A stretch of 64,000 nucleotides of DNA, taken from NCBI GenBank assembly GCA_022791575.1, contig JAAVZI010000002.1, positions 62,001 through 126,000 of the forward strand. Direction: 5' to 3'. The notes below the pieces were generated by a model. The model ran no database searches and was not told where the DNA came from. It was given only the letters and a program-made list of their open reading frames with translations. The translations under genes and the position numbers were made by a program. The stretch comes from Lachnospiraceae bacterium (GTDB taxonomy: Bacteria; Bacillota; Clostridia; Lachnospirales; Lachnospiraceae). Below, piece by piece: positions 1 to 8,504 of this stretch. Numbering within the stretch: position 1 is the first letter of the stretch; each line of letters begins with the position of its first letter.

Positions 1-2
1 TA

Positions 3-386
3 GCTGTCAGCGATGCTCTTGGGCTGACCGGGCAGGGAATAGAGATTGTCAGGAGAAAATCTGAGAATAAGCTTCGACAGACGCTGGCCAGATTAGAGGA
101 ACTGATTGCAGAATATAACGTAGAAAAAATCGTATTAGGGTTTCCTAAGAATATGAATAATACGATAGGAGACAGAGCGGAAAAAACACTGGAATTTAAA
201 GAACTGCTTGAGAAAAGGACGGGACTGCCGGTAATCCTGTGGGATGAGCGTTTGACGACAGTAGAGGCTCAGAACACACTGATTGCGGGAGAAATCCGTA
301 GGGAAAATAGAAAGTTATATGTGGACAAGTTAGCTGCTGTACTGATTTTGCAGGGCTATCTGGATTCGGAAAGAATTGCGAGGTAA
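3..386 (+). CDS. ruvX: YqgF/RuvX-type Holliday junction resolvase (5' partial)
   Basis: The reading frame is open from base 3, so the N-terminus lies left of the window; 127 residues are visible. The YqgF fold signatures are present: LGFPKNMNN near visible residue 47, DERLTT before the second half, and the C-terminal [14 protein letters not shown] block. Family members resolve Holliday junctions or process pre-16S rRNA with an RNase H-like fold; which role applies cannot be read here. A DUF1292 gene follows 8 bp downstream, the same pair as yrrK-yrzB in Bacillus subtilis. An internal ATG at 153 could start a shorter ORF but would cut the fold, so it is not the real start. Confidence 0.9.
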   Translation, partial: AVSDALGLTGQGIEIVRRKSENKLRQTLARLEELIAEYNVEKIVLGFPKNMNNTIGDRAEKTLEFKELLEKRTGLPVILWDERLTTVEAQNTLIAGEIRRENRKLYVDKLAAVLILQGYLDSERIAR

Positions 387-394
387 TAGGAAAT

Positions 395-673
395 ATGGAA
401 AAGATAACATTTACTTTTTCCGATACAAAGGAAACAGTAGAGTTTTTTGTGCTGGAACAAACTAAGTTTCAGGGCTGTCAGTATCTTCTTGTAACAGATG
501 GGGACGAAGAGGACGAAGAAGCAGAAGCGTATATTTTTAAGGATTTATCCAGGCCGGAGGATAAAGAAGCAGTATACGAGATGGTTGAAGAAGATCAGGA
601 ATTAGAGGCTGTTTCACAGATTTTTAGTGAGTTATTGGAAAATGTAGAGTTAAAGATGGAGCAGGAATCATAG
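395..673 (+). CDS. DUF1292 (YrzB-like) small acidic protein
   Basis: A 92-residue, very acidic protein (DGDEEDEEAEAY in the middle) with the usual DUF1292 layout: a short beta-rich start, a QYLLVTDGDE segment, then an acidic helix. Family function is unknown. Its place directly after ruvX is conserved across Firmicutes, and that is the main support beyond composition. The start ATG has a weak upstream TAGGAA. It is probably cotranscribed with ruvX and ribonuclease J. Confidence 0.8.
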   Translation: MEKITFTFSDTKETVEFFVLEQTKFQGCQYLLVTDGDEEDEEAEAYIFKDLSRPEDKEAVYEMVEEDQELEAVSQIFSELLENVELKMEQES

Positions 674-707
674 GGCACGGAAGCTTCATCATGCAGGAGG
701 TAATCAA

Positions 708-2372
708 TTGAAAAATAATAAAAATGCAAAATTGAAAATAATTCCGCTGGGCGGATTAGAACAGATTGGTATGAATATCACGGCATTTGAATTCGAGGAC
801 AGCATTATTGTAGTGGACTGCGGTTTATCATTTCCAGAAGATGATATGCTGGGAATTGATCTGGTGATACCCGATGTCACGTATCTGAAGGAGAATCAGA
901 ATAAGGTAAAGGGATTTGTAATTACGCATGGGCATGAAGACCATATTGGCGCTCTGCCTTATGTATTAAAGGAGATTAATGTACCGATTTATGCAACCAA
1001 GCTGACGATCGGAATTATAGAGAATAAATTAAAAGAAAGCAATCTGAATAAGAGTGTGAAACGAAAGGTCATCCGGCATGGACAGTCCATTAATCTGGGC
1101 TGTTTTCGAATTGAATTTATTAAAACCAATCACAGTATTGTCGATGCGTCTGCTCTGGCGATTTATTCTCCGGCAGGTATCATTGTGCACACCGGAGACT
1201 TTAAAGTGGATTACACACCAGTATTTGGAGAAGCGATTGATTTGCAGCGGTTTGCAGAGATTGGCAAGAAGGGTGTGCTGGCGTTGATGTGTGACAGTAC
1301 GAATGCTGAGAGGCCGGGCTTTACCATGTCTGAAAAGACCGTAGGAAAAACCTTTGATATGTTGTTTGCGGAGCATAAGAGTACCCGTATTATTATTGCA
1401 ACTTTTGCCTCAAATGTGGATCGCGTGCAGCAGATTATCAATTCGGCTTATAAGTATGGAAGAAAGGTTGTTGTAGAGGGCCGAAGCATGGTTAATATCA
1501 TCTCTACGGCAGCAGAATTGGGTTATTTGGACATCCCGGACAAGACCCTGATTGATATTGAGGAGATGAGGAATTATCCAGATGAGCAGATGGTGCTGAT
1601 TACGACAGGCAGTCAGGGAGAGTCTATGGCTGCGCTTTCTCGCATGGCTTCTGGTATGCACAGAAAGGTCAGTATCCAGTATGGGGATACTATAATTTTA
1701 AGTTCCCATCCAATTCCCGGTAATGAAAAGGCGGTTTCTAAAGTAATTAATGAACTCTCAGCCCAGGGAGCCAATGTAGTATTTCAGGATACCCATGTAT
1801 CCGGCCATGCCTGCCAGGAGGAGATTAAACTGATCTATTCCTTAGTAAAGCCGAAATACTCTATTCCCATTCATGGAGAATACCGGCATTTAAAGGCGCA
1901 GCATGGAATTGCCTTAAGCCTTGGAATTCCCAAAGAGAACATTTATATCTTGAAGAGCGGAGATGTTCTGGAACTGAATGAATATGGTGCAGCTGTGACC
2001 GGCAGGGTACAGACCGGAGCGATTCTTGTAGATGGCCTTGGTGTAGGAGATGTTGGAAATATTGTTCTTAGGGATAGGCAGCATTTAGCAGAGGACGGTA
2101 TTTTAATTGTAGTATTAACTTTGGAGAAATATTCGAATCAGCTTTTATCCGGCCCGGATATTGTATCGAGAGGCTTTGTCTATGTAAGAGAGTCTGAAGA
2201 TCTGATGGAAGAGGCTAGGGAGATCGTATACGATGCGTTGGACGAGTGCCTGCGTAAACGGGTATCTGACTGGGGAAGGATTAAAGTTGTGATTAAAGAA
2301 GCCGTAAGCGAATTTTTATGGAAAAAGACCAAAAGAAGTCCTATGATTCTTCCTATTATTATGGAGGTATAG
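708..2372 (+). CDS. rnj: Ribonuclease J (metallo-beta-lactamase/beta-CASP)
   Basis: A 554-residue protein of normal RNase J length. The metal-binding motif HGHEDH lies at residues 74-79. A beta-CASP domain follows, with HTGDF, SHPIPGNE and HVSGHA motifs, then the C-terminal domain. RNase J is a 5'-3' exonuclease and endonuclease in mRNA turnover and rRNA maturation in Gram-positives. The start is TTG at 708, chosen because CAGGAGG lies 7 bp upstream and the protein begins just before the conserved IIPLGGLEQIG strand. In B. subtilis this position in the yrr cluster has no RNase J gene, so the order here is a clostridial variant. Confidence 0.95.
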   Translation: MKNNKNAKLKIIPLGGLEQIGMNITAFEFEDSIIVVDCGLSFPEDDMLGIDLVIPDVTYLKENQNKVKGFVITHGHEDHIGALPYVLKEINVPIYATKLTIGIIENKLKESNLNKSVKRKVIRHGQSINLGCFRIEFIKTNHSIVDASALAIYSPAGIIVHTGDFKVDYTPVFGEAIDLQRFAEIGKKGVLALMCDSTNAERPGFTMSEKTVGKTFDMLFAEHKSTRIIIATFASNVDRVQQIINSAYKYGRKVVVEGRSMVNIISTAAELGYLDIPDKTLIDIEEMRNYPDEQMVLITTGSQGESMAALSRMASGMHRKVSIQYGDTIILSSHPIPGNEKAVSKVINELSAQGANVVFQDTHVSGHACQEEIKLIYSLVKPKYSIPIHGEYRHLKAQHGIALSLGIPKENIYILKSGDVLELNEYGAAVTGRVQTGAILVDGLGVGDVGNIVLRDRQHLAEDGILIVVLTLEKYSNQLLSGPDIVSRGFVYVRESEDLMEEAREIVYDALDECLRKRVSDWGRIKVVIKEAVSEFLWKKTKRSPMILPIIMEV

Positions 2373-2390
2373 GAAACAGGAGGTAAAACC

Positions 2391-2780
2391 ATGAACGTCA
2401 ATAAAGTGGTTCTTACAATCTTATCTACAGCAATCCGGTGTATCATTCTAATGGCTATTTTCGTTCTGCTGGTTCAGGGAGGGAAGAAAGCATATATCTT
2501 TGGAATGGCTGTTTTTATGGATGAGCCTATGACCGGGGAAGAAAATGCCAGACAGATTACCGTAACCATACCGGAGGGTGCAGGTGCCAAAGAGATTGGG
2601 GAGATTCTGGAACGGAAGAATCTGATTCGGGATTCCCTTGTATTTTATGTACAGAGTTTCTGCGTAGAAGAGGGCAAGAAGCTGAAAGGCGGAAGATATG
2701 ACCTGAGCACTGCGATGTCTGCGGAGAAAATGATGGAAATTATTGCAGAAAATAACTCAGAAGAGAAGAGCGGGGAATAG
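2391..2780 (+). CDS. MltG/YceG-like membrane protein lacking the lytic domain
   Basis: This is 129 residues with an N-terminal membrane helix (about residues 8-30) followed by one small domain: TVTIPEGAGAKEIGEIL, LIRDSLVFYVQSF, KGGRYDLSTAMSAEKM. That is the LysM-like N-terminal domain of MltG endolytic transglycosylases. A full MltG runs to 330-400 residues with the catalytic glutamate in the missing C-terminal domain, so this protein should not cut glycan. It sits exactly where mltG (yrrL) sits in B. subtilis, before trmR. The CAGGAGG site is well placed. It may bind peptidoglycan or act as a scaffold; no activity is shown. Confidence 0.7.
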   Translation: MNVNKVVLTILSTAIRCIILMAIFVLLVQGGKKAYIFGMAVFMDEPMTGEENARQITVTIPEGAGAKEIGEILERKNLIRDSLVFYVQSFCVEEGKKLKGGRYDLSTAMSAEKMMEIIAENNSEEKSGE

Positions 2781-2783
2781 GAC

Positions 2784-3422
2784 ATGTTTGTTGAAGAAAG
2801 AATGACAACTTATATCAATTCCTTACAGGAATCCCTGCCTCCTTTTCTGGCTGATCTGGAGAAAGAATCGATAGAAAACTATGTGCCAGTCATCCGTAAG
2901 GAGACACAGAATCTGCTGAGAGTTCTGCTGGCAGCGACACGTCCGGAAGAGATTCTGGAGGTGGGCACTGCTGTGGGATTTTCAGCACTTTTTATGAATG
3001 ATTGTCTTCCCACAAGCCGTATAACAACCATTGAGAAATACGAAAAACGCATTCCCATTGCCAGAGAGAATTTTAAGAAGGCCGGGAAAGAACAGCAGAT
3101 TACATTATTGGAAGGAGAGGCGGCAGATATTCTGAAACGTCTTTCAGGGTCTTACGGCTTGATTTTCATGGATGCGGCCAAGGGACAGTATATCCATTTC
3201 CTTCCAGATGTATGCCGGCTGCTGAAAAAGGGCGGTATTCTGCTGTCAGATAATGTATTGCAGGAAGGGGACATAATTCAGTCCAGATTTGCTGTTACCC
3301 GACGGAATCGGACGATACATGCCCGAATGCGGGAATATCTGTATGCCCTGCATCATCATGAGGAACTGGTAACCACTCTGCTTCCAATTGGAGATGGGAT
3401 TACAATCAGTGTAAAGAAATAG
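2784..3422 (+). CDS. trmR: SAM-dependent O-methyltransferase, TrmR-like
   Basis: A 212-residue class I methyltransferase of the O-methyltransferase 3 family. The SAM-binding loop is EILEVGTAVGFSAL near residue 54, ITTIEKYEKRIPIARENF follows, and the catalytic/metal region is LIFMDAAKGQY near residue 124 with LLSDNVLQEG. In B. subtilis TrmR (YrrM) methylates 5-hydroxyuridine at tRNA position 34 to 5-methoxyuridine. The next gene is a U32 protein of the kind that makes 5-hydroxyuridine, so the assignment rests on both family and context. It begins 3 bp after the MltG-like stop. Confidence 0.8.
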   Translation: MFVEERMTTYINSLQESLPPFLADLEKESIENYVPVIRKETQNLLRVLLAATRPEEILEVGTAVGFSALFMNDCLPTSRITTIEKYEKRIPIARENFKKAGKEQQITLLEGEAADILKRLSGSYGLIFMDAAKGQYIHFLPDVCRLLKKGGILLSDNVLQEGDIIQSRFAVTRRNRTIHARMREYLYALHHHEELVTTLLPIGDGITISVKK

Positions 3423-3429
3423 TTGGGCT

Positions 3430-3560
3430 ATTGCGAAAGTTGTATGCAAGGCGACGGGTTCGAACAATTGATACAAAAATTCCGCTCAAAGACGTTTTAA
3501 ATTCGCTACATTTTTGTATCAATTGCCCAAACTCTGGTATTGAAAAAAGTTTTGCAAGTG
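3430..3560. repeat. Intergenic palindrome, copy A
   Basis: Outer ends are TTGCGAAAG (3431) and TTTGCAA (3551). A hairpin lies inside: arms 3458-3480 and 3510-3532 pair perfectly over the inner 16 bp. The 29-nt loop carries GCTCAAAGACGTTTTAAATTCGC, the conserved core of the family. The same core, in the opposite orientation, lies at 23304-23332 and 53184-53204. It fills the gap between trmR and the U32 gene. It is not followed by a clear T-run, so a simple terminator is unlikely. Confidence 0.75.
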
Positions 3561-3589
3561 TCTTAATAATTATGTAAAGGAGCTATAGA

Positions 3590-4828
3590 ATGAGGAATAC
3601 AGAACTTCTAATCCCTGCCAGTTGTCTGGAAGTGTTGAAAACAGCAGTGATTTATGGGGCGGATGCAGTCTATATCGGCGGAGAGGCCTTTGGACTGCGG
3701 GCGAAAGCTAAGAATTTTTCCAGAGAGGAGATGGCAGAAGGCATTGCATTTGCTCACAAGCATGGTGTAAAGGTCTATGTAACCGCTAATATTCTGGCGC
3801 ATAATGAGGATCTGGAAGGTGTGGAGCAATACTTCCGGGAATTAAAAGAAATCGGGCCAGATGCCTTAATTATTGCAGATCCGGGAGTTTTTTCCATTGC
3901 GAGGGAGATTTTGCCGGATATGGAACTGCATATCAGCACGCAGGCGAATAATACCAATTATCGGACTTATCAGTTTTGGCATAAGCTGGGAGCCAAAAGG
4001 GTAGTTTCGGCAAGAGAGCTTTCCATAGAAGAAATTCAGGAGATTCGTCGTCGGATTCCAGAGGAGATGGAGATAGAAAGCTTCGTACACGGAGCCATGT
4101 GTATCTCTTATTCGGGTCGTTGTCTGCTCAGCAACTATTTTACAGGGCGGGATGCCAATCAGGGAGAATGCACCCATCCCTGCCGTTGGAAATATGCGGT
4201 TGTGGAAGAGAAACGGCCAGGAGAATATCTGCCGGTTTATGAAAATGAGCGTGGAACTTATATTTTTAATTCCAAAGATTTGTGTATGATAGAACATATT
4301 CCAGAGCTATTAGAGGCTGGGATTGACAGCCTTAAGGTAGAGGGGCGGATGAAAACGGCCCTTTATGTGGCCACGGTTGCCAGAACGTACCGCAGGGCAA
4401 TCGACGATTACCGGACAGATCCGGCTCTTTACCAAAAGAATATGCCTTGGTATCTGGAGGAAATTTCCAAGTGTACCTACCGTCAGTTTACGACGGGATT
4501 TTATTTCGGAAAGCCGGATGAACAGACACAGATTTATGATCATAATACGTATGTCAAGGAATATACGTATCTGGGGACGGCAGGAACGATAACAGAGGAC
4601 GGAATGTGTGCATTAGAGCAGCGGAACAAGTTTTCGGTTGGTGAAGAAATTGAGATTATGAAAAGAGATGGAAGTAATATCAAAGCCTGCGTACAGTCCA
4701 TAACCGATGAAAAGGGAAATGCAATGGACAGCGCCCCCCATCCGCAGCAAAAGCTATGGGTAGCATTTTCAGAAGTTCCGGAACGTTATGACATATTAAG
4801 GCGAAAAGAAGAGGATACATGTGAGTGA
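3590..4828 (+). CDS. U32 family protein, tRNA 5-hydroxyuridine synthesis (TrhP-like)
   Basis: A 412-residue collagenase-like U32 protein: LLIPASCLEVLKTAV at the start, the GADAVYIGGEAFGLRAKA strand, and the cysteine-bearing signature HGAMCISYSGRCLLS near residue 168, then GECTHPCRWKY, which supplies further cysteines for a likely iron-sulfur site. U32 proteins TrhP1/TrhP2 of B. subtilis (yrrN/yrrO) act in prephenate-dependent wobble-uridine hydroxylation upstream of TrmR. Only one U32 gene is seen here rather than two. The start has AAAGGAG 7 bp ahead, and the stop overlaps the GTG of folC. Confidence 0.85.
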   Translation: MRNTELLIPASCLEVLKTAVIYGADAVYIGGEAFGLRAKAKNFSREEMAEGIAFAHKHGVKVYVTANILAHNEDLEGVEQYFRELKEIGPDALIIADPGVFSIAREILPDMELHISTQANNTNYRTYQFWHKLGAKRVVSARELSIEEIQEIRRRIPEEMEIESFVHGAMCISYSGRCLLSNYFTGRDANQGECTHPCRWKYAVVEEKRPGEYLPVYENERGTYIFNSKDLCMIEHIPELLEAGIDSLKVEGRMKTALYVATVARTYRRAIDDYRTDPALYQKNMPWYLEEISKCTYRQFTTGFYFGKPDEQTQIYDHNTYVKEYTYLGTAGTITEDGMCALEQRNKFSVGEEIEIMKRDGSNIKACVQSITDEKGNAMDSAPHPQQKLWVAFSEVPERYDILRRKEEDTCE

Positions 4829-6584
4829 GATAGATGAAAAAGAAGGAACCGAGACAATAGGAAGGAAAGGTATGCAATTAGGCCTGGAACAGATCACACG
4901 GCTTTTGCAGCAGTTGGGGAATCCGCAGAAAGGTACTGTTTTTATCCATGTGGCGGGTACTAACGGAAAAGGTTCGGTGATTGCCAGCTTGTCAGAAATT
5001 CTGGTTCGTGCGGGTTATAAGACCGGTGCCTATCTTTCCCCTGCGGTATTTGACCCATTGGAACTATACCGGATTAATGGCCAGAATATTAGCCGACAGC
5101 GATATGAAATACTTGCAGAGCAGATTCGTCAGGCAATTCTGCATATGAAAGAAATGGGAATGGAAGAGCCGACGCAGTTTGAGGCGGAAACGGCGCTGGC
5201 TTTTTGCTATTTTGCACAGGAAGCATGTGACCTTGTACTTTTGGAGACGGGATTGGGCGGAAGATTAGATGCAACAAACTGTATCGAAAAGCCACTGTGT
5301 GCAATCCTGACTTCAATTAATCGGGATCATATGGCAGTGCTGGGTGAATCATTAGAAGAGATTGCAGAACAGAAGGCCGGAATTATTAAAGAGGATTGTG
5401 ATGTGGTCAGCAGCTGTCAGGAAGAGGAAGCAGCCAGGGTAATCCGGCAGGTCTGCCATGAGAAACAAGCCCGCTTGGTTATGGCAGATTCGGAGCAGTT
5501 ACAGTGGGAGGCTGCGTCAGGGCTTCATAAGATACTGCGGTATAAGGATTTTATGCCTGTAGAAATAGGGCTTTTGGGTCATCATCAACTAGAAAATGCA
5601 GCCGTGGTATTAGAAACAGTCCGGGTTCTGCAGGGACATGGATACCATATTAAAAACAGCGATATCGAAGAGGGGCTGAAAGCGGTCCGATGGCCGGGCA
5701 GGCTTACCATACTGAATTCGAGACCGCTTGTTATGATGGATGGGGCTCATAACGAGCAGGCGGCTCTCTGTCTTGCGGAGGTTTTGAAAGAGGATTTCAG
5801 GGACTGGAAGTGGATATTTATTATGGGAGTCCTGGCAGATAAAGACTATCCGAAGATGATTGTACATATGGCTGGTTATGCAGAAAAGATCATTACGATT
5901 ACACCGGATAATGAGCGGGCGCTTGCTGCTGAAACTTTGGCAGAGGTGCTGCGAAGCCAGGGCCATGCTGCCGGCAGTGCCGAAAGTCTGAAAGAGGCTG
6001 TAAAACAGGCAGCACATTGGTGTAGGCAGGGGGATCAAAGAGGCGTACTGGCGTTCGGAAGCTTTACATTTCTAAAAGAGTTTCAGGAAGCAGTCGAAAA
6101 AAGTATGCTTCGTCTTAACCAGCTTATCTGCCATCCTTTATTTCTGGAACGGATGGATCAGATCGAACAGATGGAGAAGCAGCGGCCATTTTGCCGGCAT
6201 GGCTGGGAACATTGTATGGATGTGGCCAGAACGATGGCGTTTTTGAATGAAGAAAGGAAATTGGGATTATCCAGAGAGCTTTTATATGCACTGGCTCTGG
6301 TTCATGACCTGGGCCGTGTGGAAGAATATCAACACGGCATTCCTCATAATGAAGCCGGTGCAGTTCTGGCTGAAAAACTGCTGCAAGAATGCGGATTTGA
6401 TTCGCTGGAGATTGCATGTACTACAGAAGCAGTCCGCAGCCATAGGGATAGGAGAGAGAAAGAAGGTATACTGACTAGCCTTTTGATAGAAGCAGATAAG
6501 AAAACAAGACCTTGCTTTCGCTGCAGGGCAAGAGAGCAGTGCAAATGGCCGGAGAATAAGAAAAACCGGATGCTGGAACTGTAG
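4821..6584 (+). CDS. folC: Folylpolyglutamate/dihydrofolate synthase fused to an HD phosphohydrolase
   Basis: 587 residues in two parts. Residues 1 to about 425 are FolC: P-loop HVAGTNGKGSVIAS near 43, SPAVFDPLE, ETGLGGRLDATN, LGHHQLENAA, and DGAHNEQAA. Residues about 450-570 form an HD domain with H (HGWEHCMDVAR), HD (LVHDLGRVEEY), a later IPHNEAG, and a final D (IEADKKTR), followed by a CFRC...C cysteine cluster. HD hydrolases stand as separate genes in some clostridial folate operons and may dephosphorylate a pterin intermediate; that role is inference. The start is GTG at 4821 after AAGAGG, overlapping the U32 stop; an internal ATG at 4872 also fits FolC. Confidence 0.88.
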   Translation: MSEIDEKEGTETIGRKGMQLGLEQITRLLQQLGNPQKGTVFIHVAGTNGKGSVIASLSEILVRAGYKTGAYLSPAVFDPLELYRINGQNISRQRYEILAEQIRQAILHMKEMGMEEPTQFEAETALAFCYFAQEACDLVLLETGLGGRLDATNCIEKPLCAILTSINRDHMAVLGESLEEIAEQKAGIIKEDCDVVSSCQEEEAARVIRQVCHEKQARLVMADSEQLQWEAASGLHKILRYKDFMPVEIGLLGHHQLENAAVVLETVRVLQGHGYHIKNSDIEEGLKAVRWPGRLTILNSRPLVMMDGAHNEQAALCLAEVLKEDFRDWKWIFIMGVLADKDYPKMIVHMAGYAEKIITITPDNERALAAETLAEVLRSQGHAAGSAESLKEAVKQAAHWCRQGDQRGVLAFGSFTFLKEFQEAVEKSMLRLNQLICHPLFLERMDQIEQMEKQRPFCRHGWEHCMDVARTMAFLNEERKLGLSRELLYALALVHDLGRVEEYQHGIPHNEAGAVLAEKLLQECGFDSLEIACTTEAVRSHRDRREKEGILTSLLIEADKKTRPCFRCRAREQCKWPENKKNRMLEL

Positions 6585-6604
6585 GCATACAGGAAGGAGA
6601 GCAT

Positions 6605-7453
6605 ATGAAGATAGGAAGCAAAGAGTTTGATACGGTAAATGAAACCTATATCATGGGAATTCTCAATATTACACCAGATTCCTTTTCAGACGGCGGAAAG
6701 TATTATAAGCCAGAATCTGCGTTGGTTCGTGCAAAGTGGATGATGGAAGAAGGAGCGTCCATTATTGATATTGGCGGAGAATCGACCAGGCCAGGGCATA
6801 CACCAATCAGCGATCAGGAAGAGATTGAACGGATAGTGCCTGTGATAGAGAAGATTAAAGCGAATCTGGATGTTCCGGTTTCTGTGGACACCTATAAGAG
6901 TGCAGTAGCCAAAGCAGCGGTAGAAGCCGGTGTGGATCTGATCAATGACGTCTGGGGATTAAAGCATGATGAGGGAGTGGCAGAAGTAATTGCGCAGCAT
7001 GATCTTCCATGCATTCTGATGCATAACCGCGAAAATACCGATTATGAAGACTTTATGAAAGAGGTGTTTCAGGATATGGAACAGTCTATCTCCATTGCCA
7101 GAAAGGCCGGCATAGCAGAGGATAAGATTATACTAGATCCAGGTATCGGATTTGCCAAAACCTATGATATGTGTCTGGAAGTCTTGAAGTACCTGGAGGA
7201 TTTCCACCGTTTTGGATATCCGTTACTGCTTGGCAGTTCCAGAAAGTCTGTGATAGGAAATGCTTTGAACCTTCCGGTTATGGAACGGGTGGAAGGAACG
7301 TTAGTGACCACGGTTATGGCAGTGATGAAGCGTTATACTTTTGTCAGAGTGCACGATATTAAGGAGAATCTACGAGCCATTAAGATGACACAGGCGATTC
7401 TGCAGAGTGATTCCTTTGGATTTCATGGAATGATGCAGACAATGACGGAATAG
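6605..7453 (+). CDS. folP: Dihydropteroate synthase
   Basis: A 282-residue TIM-barrel enzyme joining p-aminobenzoate to 6-hydroxymethyl-dihydropterin diphosphate. The diagnostic motifs are GILNITPDSFSDGGKY near residue 18, DIGGESTRPG, SVDTYKS, LINDVWG, LDPGIGFAKT and LLGSSRKSV. Length is normal. AGGAGAG lies just before the ATG. It lies 20 bp after the FolC-HD stop and 15 bp before the folB-folK fusion, so the three form one operon. The GTP cyclohydrolase gene is not in the window. Confidence 0.97.
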   Translation: MKIGSKEFDTVNETYIMGILNITPDSFSDGGKYYKPESALVRAKWMMEEGASIIDIGGESTRPGHTPISDQEEIERIVPVIEKIKANLDVPVSVDTYKSAVAKAAVEAGVDLINDVWGLKHDEGVAEVIAQHDLPCILMHNRENTDYEDFMKEVFQDMEQSISIARKAGIAEDKIILDPGIGFAKTYDMCLEVLKYLEDFHRFGYPLLLGSSRKSVIGNALNLPVMERVEGTLVTTVMAVMKRYTFVRVHDIKENLRAIKMTQAILQSDSFGFHGMMQTMTE

Positions 7454-7468
7454 ATTTTTGGAAAAGGA

Positions 7469-8341
7469 ATGACAGACATGGAGAACACAATGGATAAGAT
7501 TACAATTAAGAAATTAGAAATATATGCAAATCATGGTGTACTAAAGGAGGAACGGGAACTGGGTCAGAAGTTCCTTGTTACCGCCCAAATGTATCTGGAT
7601 ACAAGAAAGGCCGGCAGCAACGATACACTGGAAGATACCATAGATTATGGGAAGATATGTTTTAGAATCCAGCGTTTCCTGACAGAACATACCTATAAGC
7701 TAATTGAGACAGCTGCAGAGGAGCTGGCCAAGGAACTACTCTATACCGTACCGCGGCTGCGGGCGCTGGATATTGAGATTGAGAAGCCCTGGGCGCCCAT
7801 TGGCCTTCCGCTGGAGACAGTATCCATTACCATTCACAGAGGATGGCATCAATCATTCATTGCTCTGGGCTCGAATATGGGAGACCGGCATGCATATATG
7901 AAGCATGGGGTAAGAGCGTTGAACCAGTCTAAGGATTTCAGAGTAAAGAGCGTATCTAGTTTTTTGGAGACTCGGCCTTACGGTATGAAGAAGCAGGATA
8001 ATTTCCTGAATGGCTGTATGCTGGTAGAAACGCTTCTGACGCCGGAGGAGCTGTTAGAATTCCTACAGGGTGTCGAGCATTCGGTAAACCGGGTTAGAGA
8101 GGGGAAATGGGGACCAAGAACACTGGATCTGGATATTATTTTCTATGATAACCTGATTATGGATACAGCGAATCTGAAAATACCGCATATGGATATGCAC
8201 AATCGGGATTTTGTACTATTTCCCTTGTGTCAGATTGCGCCTAATTATAGTCATCCGGTGCTTCATAAGACAGTCAGTATGTTGGCAGAGGAATTGCAGG
8301 GAGAAGGAACCATTATTAAGAAAGAAACGGTGCAGGAATAG
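7469..8341 (+). CDS. folBK: Bifunctional dihydroneopterin aldolase / HPPK
   Basis: 290 residues. The first about 118 are FolB (ITIKKLEIYANHGVLKEERELGQ, the conserved DTIDYGKI block, and the IEKPWAPIGLP segment). From about residue 128 comes FolK: FIALGSNMGDRHAYM, ETRPYG..KQDNFLNGC and the GPRTLDLDIIFYD motif. Together they cleave dihydroneopterin and pyrophosphorylate the product for FolP. FolB-FolK fusion is common in Firmicutes. ATG at 7469 follows GGAAAAGG; ATG at 7478 in the same frame is possible. A strong hairpin follows at 8407-8468. Confidence 0.95.
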   Translation: MTDMENTMDKITIKKLEIYANHGVLKEERELGQKFLVTAQMYLDTRKAGSNDTLEDTIDYGKICFRIQRFLTEHTYKLIETAAEELAKELLYTVPRLRALDIEIEKPWAPIGLPLETVSITIHRGWHQSFIALGSNMGDRHAYMKHGVRALNQSKDFRVKSVSSFLETRPYGMKKQDNFLNGCMLVETLLTPEELLEFLQGVEHSVNRVREGKWGPRTLDLDIIFYDNLIMDTANLKIPHMDMHNRDFVLFPLCQIAPNYSHPVLHKTVSMLAEELQGEGTIIKKETVQE

Positions 8342-8406
8342 GAATCAATCGTCATTTATCATGTAATCATCCAATTGTACAATAGATAAAGATTTAGAAA
8401 TGGGAC

Positions 8407-8468
8407 AAAAAGAGCCGCCACAAAACAGTTTCGATAGAATCAGGGACTGTTTTATGGCAGCTCTTTTT
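8407..8468. terminator. Bidirectional terminator between folBK and the symporter
   Basis: AAAAAGAGC ... GCTCTTTTT arms with a further paired CGCCACAAAACAGT/ACTGTTTTATGGCA section close a long hairpin with A-run and T-run flanks. It serves both the plus-strand folate operon and the convergent minus-strand transporter. Confidence 0.85.
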
Positions 8469-8504
8469 AATATTTATCTACCAAAATAATATGTATGGTT
8501 ACTC

